A stretch of 64,000 bases of DNA from Azoarcus sp. (lineage in GTDB: Bacteria; Pseudomonadota; Gammaproteobacteria; Burkholderiales; Rhodocyclaceae): the NCBI GenBank assembly GCA_030656215.1, contig JAUSOD010000055.1, forward strand, positions 1 to 64,000, in the 5' to 3' direction. A program made the position numbers and the translations under genes. Below, one piece after another: positions 48,301-55,570 of this stretch (position 1 is the first letter of the stretch; each line of letters opens with the position of its first letter). Under the pieces are notes generated by a model. That model did not search any database. It worked only from the letters and a program-made list of their open reading frames with translations, and was not told the DNA's origin.

Positions 48301-48957
48301 GATCGCCTTGAGCCCGACCCAGCAGCCCGAGTAGCGCGACAGCGCCCAACCGTACAGGCCGAACTCGATCATCTCCGCCACGTTGGCCGGGTTGAGCACC
48401 GGCAGGCCCCAGGCCTGCAGGGTGAAGTCGCTCTGGTGCGGCATCGACGAGGACACGCAGCCGTGGTCGTCGCCGATCACCGCCAGCACCCCGCCGTGCG
48501 GCGAGGCACCGTAGGCATTGCCGTGGCGCAACGCATCGCCGGCGCGGTCCACCCCCGGTCCCTTGCCGTACCAGATCGCGAACACGCCATCGACGGTGCG
48601 TTCGGCATCGCCCTCGACCTGCTGCGAGCCGAGTACCGCGGTCGCCCCCAGTTCTTCGTTTACCGCCGGCAGAAAGCGGATGCGATGGGCATCGAGCTGC
48701 GTCTTTGCCTTCCACAACTGCTGATCGTAGGCCCCCAGCGGCGAGCCGCGGTAACCGCTGATGAAGCCGCCGGTATTCAGTCCCGCGGCTGCGTCGAGCA
48801 CGGCTTGCATCAGCGGCAGCCGGACCAGGGCCTGGGTTCCGGTAAGGAAGACCTGACCATGACCCGCCTCAAGATTGTCGGCGAGCCGGTAGTCGGTGCG
48901 GATGGCGGGCATGGGCGCGGCATCGCGCAGTTCTTCACGGTGGACGAGCGAGTTCAT
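45313..48957 (-). CDS. fused indolepyruvate-type ferredoxin oxidoreductase
   Basis: A 1214-residue 2-oxoacid:ferredoxin oxidoreductase with all modules in one chain. An N-terminal IorA-like alpha domain (GGFISGYRGSPLGAYD) is followed by a TPP domain (GGEGVDWVAHSGF with GDGTYFHSG). Next is a cysteine-rich FeS part (CEGCGDCGKQSNC at about 674-686, then SSCNKDYSC). A gamma/IorB-like domain (TGVGGTGVVTVGALV) and a C-terminal DUF6537-like part complete it. It likely converts indolepyruvate or phenylpyruvate to the aryl-acetyl-CoA, reducing ferredoxin. AGGAG lies eight bases before the ATG. It is divergent from the Lrp-type regulator. A linker near residue 970 has a duplicated GGRAE. Confidence 0.9.
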   Translation of the reverse strand: MNSLVHREELRDAAPMPAIRTDYRLADNLEAGHGQVFLTGTQALVRLPLMQAVLDAAAGLNTGGFISGYRGSPLGAYDQQLWKAKTQLDAHRIRFLPAVNEELGATAVLGSQQVEGDAERTVDGVFAIWYGKGPGVDRAGDALRHGNAYGASPHGGVLAVIGDDHGCVSSSMPHQSDFTLQAWGLPVLNPANVAEMIEFGLYGWALSRYSGCWVGLKAISETVESGSTVDLDAIRVRFDAPVEFTPPPGGLHYRWPDLPSLVIEQRLAAKLDAVRAFARANSIDRLVCPAGQADIGIVTCGKAHLDLLEALRRLGLGVADLEANGIRLYKVGLSFPLEAGRMCDFARGLKEILVVEEKGPVVEQQIKNLFYNLDAGARPVVIGKTGQCGAPLLSALGELRPSRVMPVIAEWLAAHRPLLDRREHVVDFTAPQLLSNVADGVRRVPYFCSGCPHNTSTRVPEGSHAQAGIGCHFMASWMPDRETTGLIQMGGEGVDWVAHSGFTRTQHVFQNLGDGTYFHSGFLAIRQSIAAATNVTYKILYNDAVAMTGGQPVDGTVTVDGIARQVEAEGARRVVVVSDEPEKYDGHEGLFPRGTTFHHRSELDAVQRELREVKGVTVLIYDQTCAAEKRRRRKKKAYPDPDRRVFINAAVCEGCGDCGKQSNCLSIIPLDTPFGRKRMIDQSSCNKDYSCVGGFCPSFVSVIGGRVRKAVGAAVDEAQLAARVADLPLPAMHDWSGPYDLLVTGVGGTGVVTVGALVTMAAHLEGKSASVLDFMGFAQKGGQVLSFVRLAMEPAALNQVRIDTQQADALIACDLVVGASDDALRTIKHGRTRVVANLHEIQTAKFVLDPGADLHVDALLDKIRFAAGDGQLQTCDAQALSVRLLGDTIGANILLLGFAWQLGLVPVSFAALARAIELNGVAVANNLTAFSLGRLAAADPQALDALVHGPDTLAQSGLGAAEGGRAEGGRAEEDLAALVERKVAHLTAYQNAAYAERYAALVHETEAAERRCVDAGAALPLTATVARVYSQLLAIKDEYEVARLYTDGRFEADLQQQFEGDFSLRFHMAPPLLARTGADGRPRKLEFGPRLMPLLRLLARGKVLRATVLDIFGRTDERRMERELAHDYAQMIRALLPRLSAETLDQAVELAALAEGIRGFGHVKLANLRAAKLKERALAHALGLDLSSSPTVLRLIEATRGRDGLQAIRVVVSR
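46046..46075. repeat. two tandem 15-bp repeats inside the oxidoreductase gene
   Basis: Two perfect copies of GCCCTGCCCCCTTCC (46046-46060 and 46061-46075). Being 15 bases they keep the frame and encode the doubled GGRAE linker, a likely slippage product. Confidence 0.85.
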
Positions 48958-49143
48958 GGGCGTGTCTCCTGTTGTGGCCCGCTCCGCTGCCCACAGCGGA
49001 CGGGTCTGCTTTTTTAGTGCTTCGATCCGTGGACGCGGAATTGGGTCCCGGCTTTCGGCTCCGGGCTTACGGTGTGGATGGAAATGCTAGGCCGTTTCAG
49101 GCCGAAGATGCGTGCATTGTTTGCAAGAAAACCGGCAAATAAC

Positions 49144-49156
49144 GCACAATTCGTGC
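49144..49156. promoter_or_regulatory. candidate operator between Lrp-type gene and oxidoreductase
   Basis: An inverted repeat GCACAATTCGTGC lies 28 bases before the Lrp-type start, in an AT-rich stretch that also holds TTTGC / GCAAA half-sites (49120-49139). Lrp-family proteins often bind such sites in their own divergent promoter. The other part of the gap (48958-49060) has only a hairpin TCCGCTG / CAGCGGA at 48983-49000. Confidence 0.4.
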
Positions 49157-49184
49157 ATCAATTGACGAGAATACGCACGCCGCG

Positions 49185-49670
49185 ATGACAGAACTCGACA
49201 AGTTCGACCTCCAACTACTGACCGAGCTGCAACACGACGGTCAGGCCTCCAATGCGGTGCTCGCCGAACGCATCCACCTTTCGCCGTCGCAGGTCAGCCG
49301 CCGCGTGCAGCGGCTGGAGCAGGCCGGCTTCATCGAACGCTATGTCGCACTGCTCCGCCCGGTCGCCATCGGCCTGGGCGTAACCGCCTTCGTCAATGTC
49401 TCGCTCGAGCGCCACGGCGAGGTGCTGACCGATTCGTTCGACGAAACCGTGCGCGAGATGGAAGAAGTGCTCGAGTGCTTTGCGATCAGCGGCGAGGCGG
49501 ACTACCTGCTGCGCGTGGTCACGCCCACTCTGCCGGCCCTGTCCGAGTTCCTGCTCCATCGGCTGATGCGTATTGCCGGGGTGCGCAGCGTGAAGTCGAA
49601 CATCGCCCTGAGCGAGGTCAAGCGCACCACCCGGCTGCCGCTCGGGCACCTTCGTGCCACGCCGCGATAG
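49185..49670 (+). CDS. Lrp/AsnC family transcriptional regulator
   Basis: A 161-residue regulator. The HTH domain is [38 protein letters not shown] (read in pieces, residues 8-45). The RAM/ACT ligand domain has [15 protein letters not shown] and ends [19 protein letters not shown]. Members bind amino acids. Divergent transcription from the aryl-2-oxoacid oxidoreductase suggests it responds to an aromatic amino acid, which is an inference. Confidence 0.92.
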   Translation: MTELDKFDLQLLTELQHDGQASNAVLAERIHLSPSQVSRRVQRLEQAGFIERYVALLRPVAIGLGVTAFVNVSLERHGEVLTDSFDETVREMEEVLECFAISGEADYLLRVVTPTLPALSEFLLHRLMRIAGVRSVKSNIALSEVKRTTRLPLGHLRATPR

Positions 49671-49774
49671 AAAGTATTGAAGAATTCGCGCGCGGCGCCG
49701 ATATGATTCGGGCCCGTGCCGGCTTGAACGACTGCCATCCAGAGCAGCGCCGACACATCAAAGGAGAGGAAGTG

Positions 49775-51421
49775 ATGGATGAACATACCCGCAACAGCGG
49801 AGCGCGATGGCTGTTGCCCGCAGCCATTGTCCTGATCAACGGCGCACTGGTCTGGCAGGCCCTGTCGCCCGCCATATCGGCAACACTTGGTGCCGCCCTG
49901 GCCGGCCTCGGCGCAGTGCTGGCCCTGATCCTGGTCTTCGTCGGCCAGGCTGGGACTGCTGGCACTCGACCGGCGCAGGACAGCGGCCCGGCACTCGCGG
50001 GCGAACGCCCCGACATCGGCACCCAGAGCCCGCAGGGCAACAACCCGCTAGTGACCCGGGTGCGCCAGCTGGTCGCCGAGTTGCGCGCGAGCGGAACAGG
50101 CATCGCGGTCAACGCCGCGCGGCTCAATCAGAGGGTCAAGCAGACGGCGGCCAGCGCCACCCGCCAGCGCGAACTGGCTGGCACCATCTTCTCTGCGAGC
50201 CAGACCACCAGCGCCGCGGTCGACCGTGTCATGGCCACGGCCGATCAGGTCAAGGCCGCGACCACGGCGAACCTCGCTGCGGTCAGCGCCAGCCAGCTGG
50301 AACTTGTCGACGTCACCGCGCGTATCCGCAACGTCAGCGAAAAGGTCGAGACCTTTGCCGCCACGGTCGCCGAGCTGAGTCAGAATTCGGCCCAGATCCG
50401 CGATATCGGCATGCTGATCAACGACATTTCCGACCAGACCAACCTGCTCGCGCTCAATGCCGCAATCGAGGCGGCACGTGCCGGCGAAGCCGGTCGCGGG
50501 TTTGCGGTGGTGGCCGACGAGGTGCGCAAGCTCGCCGAAAAGGTCAAGACCGCCACCGGCGTGATCACCCGCAACTCGGACAAGATGCTCGAACTGGTCG
50601 CCAGCACCGAGAGCGAAACCCGCCGCATCACAGAAGATTCGGGGTTGGCGCGCGAGGTGGTGCAGCGCTCCTCATCCAACTTCGCCGCAATGGTCGGCGA
50701 CCTGCAGCAGATGAGCACCCAGCTGCTCGACATCACCGACGCCATCCACCACATTCACGACAGCAACGTGTCGGTGCACGGTCTGGTGACCGAGATCACC
50801 GGTCTGTCGGAACAGGTCTCGTCGCAGATGCTCGAGTCCGAGCGCGTATCGGAGGAACTGCGCGACCATACCGAGGGTCTGCACGCCCTGTCGACCCGGT
50901 TCTCGATCGGCGAATCGGCCTATGACCGCCTGCTCGGCTTCGCTGAAAAGTACCGCAACGAGGTCGCCGCCTTCCTCGAGGCCAGGAGCACGACCCTGGA
51001 CATTTTCGACACCCGCTACCAGCCCATACCCGGCACCGAACCGCCGAAGTACAACACCAAATACGACCGCGCGATCGAAAGGGATCTGCAGGACATCTAC
51101 GAGCGCATGCTCGTCGAGGTACCCGGCGTGGCCTATTGCGGCGCCTTCGACATGAATTGCTACATGCCGGTGCACAACCGGCGTTTTTCGGCCGAGCCCA
51201 ATGGCGATCCGCAACACGACCTCGCCTTCAGCCGCCACAAGCGCATCTACGACGAACCGACCTGCCGCCGCGCGATCGGCAACAAGGGCCACGCCCTGCT
51301 CCAGACCTATACCCGCGACACCGGCGAGGTGCTGTGCGACCTGTCGATGGGGGTCAAGGTACAGGGGCGGCAGTGGGGCACCTTCCGGGTCGGCTTCGCG
51401 CCCGGACTACTGCAGGGCTGA
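49775..51421 (+). CDS. methyl-accepting chemotaxis-type protein with C-terminal sensor-like domain
   Basis: A 548-residue protein. Two membrane segments lie side by side at about 13-58 with almost no periplasmic part, so there is no usual periplasmic ligand domain. The signalling hairpin tip is [38 protein letters not shown] near residues 225-265 (shown by its parts). After the coiled coil comes a soluble domain of about 160 residues ([21 protein letters not shown] to the end). It has conserved-looking Cys, His and Arg residues ([19 protein letters not shown]). The ATG at 49775 has AAGGAG upstream. The C-terminal domain may be the sensor, possibly for a cytoplasmic metabolite. Confidence 0.85.
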   Translation: MDEHTRNSGARWLLPAAIVLINGALVWQALSPAISATLGAALAGLGAVLALILVFVGQAGTAGTRPAQDSGPALAGERPDIGTQSPQGNNPLVTRVRQLVAELRASGTGIAVNAARLNQRVKQTAASATRQRELAGTIFSASQTTSAAVDRVMATADQVKAATTANLAAVSASQLELVDVTARIRNVSEKVETFAATVAELSQNSAQIRDIGMLINDISDQTNLLALNAAIEAARAGEAGRGFAVVADEVRKLAEKVKTATGVITRNSDKMLELVASTESETRRITEDSGLAREVVQRSSSNFAAMVGDLQQMSTQLLDITDAIHHIHDSNVSVHGLVTEITGLSEQVSSQMLESERVSEELRDHTEGLHALSTRFSIGESAYDRLLGFAEKYRNEVAAFLEARSTTLDIFDTRYQPIPGTEPPKYNTKYDRAIERDLQDIYERMLVEVPGVAYCGAFDMNCYMPVHNRRFSAEPNGDPQHDLAFSRHKRIYDEPTCRRAIGNKGHALLQTYTRDTGEVLCDLSMGVKVQGRQWGTFRVGFAPGLLQG

Positions 51422-51450
51422 CGCACCGAGCGGACACGGGGCACGGGGCA

Positions 51451-52224
51451 TCAGGCCCCGATGACGTCGGCGAGTGCGTCCCGGTCGAGATCGGGCAGGG
51501 TTTCAAAGCCGGGACGTGCATACAGGTAGCCCTGATGCAGCGTAATGCCGAGATCGAGCAGGCAACGCGCCTCTCCACGGGTTTCGACCCCCTCGGCAAT
51601 CAGGGTGCAGGGCAGTTCGCGAGCGAGGGCAACCATCTGCCCGACGATCACCCGCCGGATGCGGTCCTTGTCGATGTTACGGATCAGGTCCATGTCGAGC
51701 TTGAGTACGTCAGGCTGAATCTTGGTCAGCAGGTTGAGTCCGGCGTAACCTGCACCAAAATCGTCGATGGCGGTGCCCATGCCCATCGCCCGATATTCGT
51801 CCACAATTCGTTTCAAGTGACCGTCGCCAAGGACTTCTTCCCCCTCGGTGATCTCGAACTGAATCCGCTCGAGCGGAAAACCCACCCGCGCCGCAGCCTC
51901 CACCGTCGCACGGATGCAGGCCTTGGGCTCGTACACCGCGTTGGGCAGGAAGTTGATGCTCAGTCGTCCGGGCATCTGAAGCCGATGCGCCAGCTCGATC
52001 GCCCTGATCCTGCATTGCTGGTCGAAGGTGTAGCGGTTGTCGTCGGTCACCCGTGACAGCACCGAGTAGGCCCCTTCGCCCTGCTCGCCCCGTACCAGCG
52101 CCTCCCAGCCCCAGACGTCCGCCGCGGCAAAATCGTAGATCGGCTGAAATGCCATGGAAAAAGAGAAGTCGAGCGGTGCGCTGTCTCGACACCGGTTGCA
52201 ACCGGGAATCTCATTGGGCTCCAT
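51451..52224 (-). CDS. EAL-domain cyclic-di-GMP phosphodiesterase
   Basis: A 257-residue stand-alone EAL protein. The signature is EALVRG (Glu41), followed by SINFLPNAVY, EITEGEE, IDDFGAGYAG, KLDMDLIRNID and AEGVET, ending QGYLYARP. Most metal and catalytic residues appear present, so activity is likely. The short N-terminus carries CNRC (Cys9, Cys12), which might bind a metal. Its ribosome site lies in a hairpin (52229-52264). Confidence 0.9.
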   Translation of the reverse strand: MEPNEIPGCNRCRDSAPLDFSFSMAFQPIYDFAAADVWGWEALVRGEQGEGAYSVLSRVTDDNRYTFDQQCRIRAIELAHRLQMPGRLSINFLPNAVYEPKACIRATVEAAARVGFPLERIQFEITEGEEVLGDGHLKRIVDEYRAMGMGTAIDDFGAGYAGLNLLTKIQPDVLKLDMDLIRNIDKDRIRRVIVGQMVALARELPCTLIAEGVETRGEARCLLDLGITLHQGYLYARPGFETLPDLDRDALADVIGA

Positions 52225-52228
52225 GTCT

Positions 52229-52264
52229 TGCTATCCTCGTGGCTGAAAGCAGTGAAGGATAGCA
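52229..52264 (-). promoter_or_regulatory. hairpin covering the ribosome-binding site of the EAL gene
   Basis: A perfect 9-bp stem (TGCTATCCT with AGGATAGCA, 18-base loop). The 3' arm contains the AGGA that would serve as Shine-Dalgarno, and the ATG follows four bases later. It would hold the site closed in the mRNA. The rest of the 200-base gap to the aldehyde dehydrogenase gene (52265-52424) shows nothing else. Confidence 0.55.
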
Positions 52265-52424
52265 GGGCCCGGACGCGGATCCGGTATGGCATAGATAGCG
52301 ATGTGCCAAATACTCGACGCCCGGTCCCATTCAAATCGTCTGGATCAGATCGTGAAGATAGCGGCCGGCCCTCTGTCCTTCACCGCGGAAAGCGTCCGGC
52401 CGCAACAGCATGATCAGTTCATGC

Positions 52425-53927
52425 CTACAGGGCCATGATCACCGACTTGGATTCGGTGTACATGTCGAGCACCGCACGCCCCATCTCGCGCCCGATGCCC
52501 GACTGCTTGTAGCCCCCGAAGGGCATCGCGTTGTCGAGGATGTTGTGGCAGTTCACCCACACCGTGCCGGCCTTGATCCTGGGGATCAGGCGATGGACGC
52601 GGGACAGGTCGTTGGACCAGATGCTCGCGGCCAGACCGTAAGGGGTGTCGTTGGCGCGGCGGGCGACCTCTTCCAGATCGTCATAGGGCATCGCCACTAC
52701 CACCGGGCCGAAGATCTCTTCGCGCACCACCTTCATGTCGTCGCGGGTGTCGACCAGCACCGTGGGGCGGACGAAATAGCCCTCGCCCTCCCCGGCCGAG
52801 CCGCCCACCGCTGCGCGAGCGCCCTCGGCGTAGCCGCTTTCGATGTAGCCGAGCACGCGGCGCTGCTGGATCGCCGACACCAGCGGTCCGATCTGGGTCG
52901 CCGGATCGATACCGGGCCCGAGCCTCATGCCCGCAGCGATGCCGGCCAGGCCCTCGACCACCTCGTCGAAGCGGCTCTTATGGATGAACAGACGCGAGCC
53001 GGCGGTGCATACCTGGCCCTGGTTGAAGAAGATCGCCTGCGCCGCACCGGCCGCTGCCACCGCAGGATCGGCATCGTCGAGCACGATCACCGGGCTCTTG
53101 CCGCCAAGCTCGAGCGAAACCCGGGTCATGTTGTCGATCGCGGCCTTGCCGTCCAGCTTGCCGATCTCGGTCGAGCCGGTGAACGCGATCTTCTCGATGC
53201 CCCTGTGCCCGGCCAGCGCCGCGCCGGCGGTGTGACCAAGGCCGGTGACGACGTTGAGCACGCCGGCCGGATAGCCCGCCTCCAGCGCCAGCTCGGCAAG
53301 GCGCAGCGCCGAGAGCGGGGTTTCCTCGGCCGGCTTGAGCACCATGGTGCAACCCGTGGTCAGGGCCGGCGCGACTTTCCACACCGCCATCAGCAGCGGG
53401 AAGTTCCACGGAATGATCGCCCCAACCACCCCCACCGGCTCGCGCCGGGTGAAGCCGAACAGCTCGCGGCCGCGCATCAGCGGCACCGACACCTCCATCG
53501 TCGAGCCTTCGATCTTGGTCGCCCAGCCCGCCATGTAGCGCAGAAAATCGACCGCGAGCGCGACATCGACATGGCGCGCCATCACCACCGGCTTACCGTT
53601 GTCGAGGGCTTCGATTTCGGCCAGCTCCTGGGCGTTGGCCTCGACCAGATCGGCGAGTTTGAGCAGCAGGCGCTCACGGTCCACCGGGCGCATCTTCGGC
53701 CATTCACCCGTCTCGAAAGCCTGGCGGGCGGCACCCACCGCACGATCGATGTCGGCCGCAGCCCCCGCCGGCACACGGGTGAAGGCGCGCCCGCTCGCGG
53801 GGTCGATCACTTCGAGGGTTTCACCGCTTTCGGCGTCGAGCCAGTCAGCCCCGATCAGCATGCGCTTGGGACGGGCCAGAAACTGGCGGGTGGCCTCGCT
53901 GATGAAGTGGCCCTGGTAACGTTCCAT
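52425..53927 (-). CDS. aldehyde dehydrogenase, phenylacetaldehyde type
   Basis: A 500-residue NAD(P)-dependent ALDH. It has PWNFPLLMAVWK, FTGSTEIGK, the general base Glu in LELGGKSP and the catalytic Cys in FNQGQVCTAG near residue 300. The C-terminal segment VNCHNILDNAMPFGGYKQSGIGRE is, in pieces, like FeaB/StyD-type phenylacetaldehyde dehydrogenases. It would oxidise arylacetaldehyde to the arylacetate. It is the last gene of the minus-strand run that begins with the amine dehydrogenase, 47 bases after the TerB-like gene. Chain-length specificity is not provable from sequence. Confidence 0.88.
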   Translation of the reverse strand: MERYQGHFISEATRQFLARPKRMLIGADWLDAESGETLEVIDPASGRAFTRVPAGAAADIDRAVGAARQAFETGEWPKMRPVDRERLLLKLADLVEANAQELAEIEALDNGKPVVMARHVDVALAVDFLRYMAGWATKIEGSTMEVSVPLMRGRELFGFTRREPVGVVGAIIPWNFPLLMAVWKVAPALTTGCTMVLKPAEETPLSALRLAELALEAGYPAGVLNVVTGLGHTAGAALAGHRGIEKIAFTGSTEIGKLDGKAAIDNMTRVSLELGGKSPVIVLDDADPAVAAAGAAQAIFFNQGQVCTAGSRLFIHKSRFDEVVEGLAGIAAGMRLGPGIDPATQIGPLVSAIQQRRVLGYIESGYAEGARAAVGGSAGEGEGYFVRPTVLVDTRDDMKVVREEIFGPVVVAMPYDDLEEVARRANDTPYGLAASIWSNDLSRVHRLIPRIKAGTVWVNCHNILDNAMPFGGYKQSGIGREMGRAVLDMYTESKSVIMAL

Positions 53928-53974
53928 ATTGTTGTCTCCTCGTGTTGTTGTGGTGGTGTTGCGAAAAAATTGAA

Positions 53975-54457
53975 TCAGCTGTCGTCTGCCGCCTTGCGGA
54001 TCAGCCCGCCACGGGCAGCGGCGGTGGCGCGGGCACTCTCAATCGCGGCAAAATCCAGATCGAGCTGTCGGGCCAGACGGTTGAGCAACCGGTGTTCGAG
54101 CCGGGCGAGCGCGCCGTCGGCATAGGCCACCTCCCACAACAGGGTGAGGACTTCCTGGCGCTCGGCAGGATTGAAACCCACCCGCACCGCCTCACCGAAT
54201 TCCCAGTCGTCCAGCACCTCGGCAAAACGCTCCTCGGCCACCTGAACCAGTTGCCGCGCGGTGGCCTCGGGAAGCCGGAAGTGGTCGCGCAGCAAGCGGA
54301 TGACGGCAGCGTGCTCCTCATCGGTTGCGCGGTGGTCCGCATACATGGCTTCGAGCAACAGTGCAGCCACTGCGATGTAGCGGCGCTCGAACGGGCCGGT
54401 TTCGTTGGCCTCGGCCTTGAGCTCGCCACTCAGCAGGGCGATCAGTCTGGTCAGCAT
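53975..54457 (-). CDS. TerB-like (DjlA-N) protein
   Basis: A 160-residue helical protein similar to the TerB / DjlA N-terminal fold. It shows VAALLLEAMYADHRATDEEHAAVIRLL and the later VAYADGALARLEHRLLNRLAR, the two characteristic acidic helical repeats. The role of stand-alone members is unknown; metal sensing has been proposed for TerB. The ATG at 54457 has AAGGA nine bases upstream; an ATG 39 bases earlier has none. It sits between the YCF48-like and aldehyde dehydrogenase genes. Confidence 0.8.
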   Translation of the reverse strand: MLTRLIALLSGELKAEANETGPFERRYIAVAALLLEAMYADHRATDEEHAAVIRLLRDHFRLPEATARQLVQVAEERFAEVLDDWEFGEAVRVGFNPAERQEVLTLLWEVAYADGALARLEHRLLNRLARQLDLDFAAIESARATAAARGGLIRKAADDS

Positions 54458-54493
54458 GCTTCGATATCCTTGTGCTTGAATGTGTTCGCCGGG

Positions 54494-54535
54494 CATCGAT
54501 CACTTGTCATCGATCACCTGTCATCGTTGATTTGA
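54494..54535. repeat. 14-bp tandem repeat upstream of TerB-like gene
   Basis: CATCGATCACTTGT, CATCGATCACCTGT and a degenerate CATCGTTGATTTGA stand in direct tandem, with further GATC-bearing remnants up to 54560. They fill the 112-base gap between the YCF48-like stop and the TerB-like start. Confidence 0.75.
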
Positions 54536-54569
54536 GATCGTTCATTGGAGATCACTCCTCTGTGTTCGA

Positions 54570-55559
54570 TCATTTGTCACTGCCCAGGCGCTCGACACCG
54601 AGCTGCCCGGCCAGCACAAGGACGCCATCGGGGGCGAATTGCACCGCCGCAAGGTTCTGCCGATCGGCACGAATTTCGGCGGAGAGCGCTCCTCCACGCA
54701 GGATAAGCCCACCCGAGCCGACCACGATCAGGCTGCCATCCGCGGCCAGCACCGCGCCGGTGAGCGACTGTTCGCTGGCGCTCTCGTGCACCTGCCAACT
54801 GTCGCCCCCGTCACGGCTGCTCAGTACCCTGCCGCTCATGCCGAGCAGGACGACCTCACCATCGACGCCCTCCAGCCCGCTCCACAAGGAACCGGACACG
54901 CCGGTCGCGAGCGAATTCCAGGTTTCGCCACCGTCGGTCGAGCGGAACGCGAGCCCGGTTTCGGCAGCAGCAAAGAGCACGCCATTGCGCGTCGAGAATA
55001 TGTGGTTCAGGTGCATGTCGGCATCCGGCCCGCTGCCGACCGTCATCGGCATCCAGTTTCCGCCGCCATCGACCGTGCGCCAGGCGGTGCCGTAGGCGCC
55101 CACCGCGTAGCCCTGGTCGGCGGAAACGAAATGCACCGACAGCAGCACCGGCTTGTCGGCCAGCACTTGTTGCACGGTCCAGCTCGCGCCCCCGTCAGTG
55201 CTGACAAGAATGACCCCGCCGTGGCCGACCGCCCAGCCGCGCTGTGCATCCGCAAAATGGACCGCGGTGAGCAGGGTGCTCACCGGCACCGCCGCCTGGA
55301 TCCAGGTTCTGCCGCTGTCGGTCGAGCGCACCACCGTGCCGTAGTCGCCGACCGCCACCAGCACGTCACCCGCCCGCACCAGGCCGGTCAGTGGCACTTT
55401 CGCCGCGAGCCGCGCCTTCAGTGCCGGCACCGGGGCCGGATCGGCCGCCTGCGTCGGCAGCGGCACCCCCACCAAGCTCGCGGCGAGCAGCAGGCAGACC
55501 AGGCGCAGGGAATCAAACCGGGTCGTCATTGCCACCCTTGTCATTGCCGTTCTCATCAT
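54570..55559 (-). CDS. secreted YCF48-like / BNR beta-propeller protein
   Basis: A 329-residue exported protein. A long N-terminus with a signal peptide ends near LPTQAAD (residue 38). Several repeats of the Asp-box type follow (RSTDSGRTW, VSTDGGASW, RTVDGGGNW, RSTDGGETW, SSRDGGDSW), as in YCF48/Hcf136 propellers. The function in this context is unknown; family members aid membrane-protein assembly. The ATG at 55559 has GGAG seven bases upstream and lies 11 bases after the RND gene, so the two are coupled. Confidence 0.87.
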   Translation of the reverse strand: MMRTAMTRVAMTTRFDSLRLVCLLLAASLVGVPLPTQAADPAPVPALKARLAAKVPLTGLVRAGDVLVAVGDYGTVVRSTDSGRTWIQAAVPVSTLLTAVHFADAQRGWAVGHGGVILVSTDGGASWTVQQVLADKPVLLSVHFVSADQGYAVGAYGTAWRTVDGGGNWMPMTVGSGPDADMHLNHIFSTRNGVLFAAAETGLAFRSTDGGETWNSLATGVSGSLWSGLEGVDGEVVLLGMSGRVLSSRDGGDSWQVHESASEQSLTGAVLAADGSLIVVGSGGLILRGGALSAEIRADRQNLAAVQFAPDGVLVLAGQLGVERLGSDK

Positions 55560-55570
55560 TGCAGTGCTCC

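Noticed and set aside
48983-49000. Hairpin TCCGCTG / CAGCGGA before a T-run upstream of the oxidoreductase
   Set aside because: The T-run is 9 bases after the stem and on the plus strand, where no gene ends, so a terminator call is not supported.
46255-49017. Plus-strand open frame of 920 codons opposite the ferredoxin oxidoreductase
   Set aside because: Shadow of a long high-GC gene; composition rich in His, Arg and Gly with no recognisable motif.
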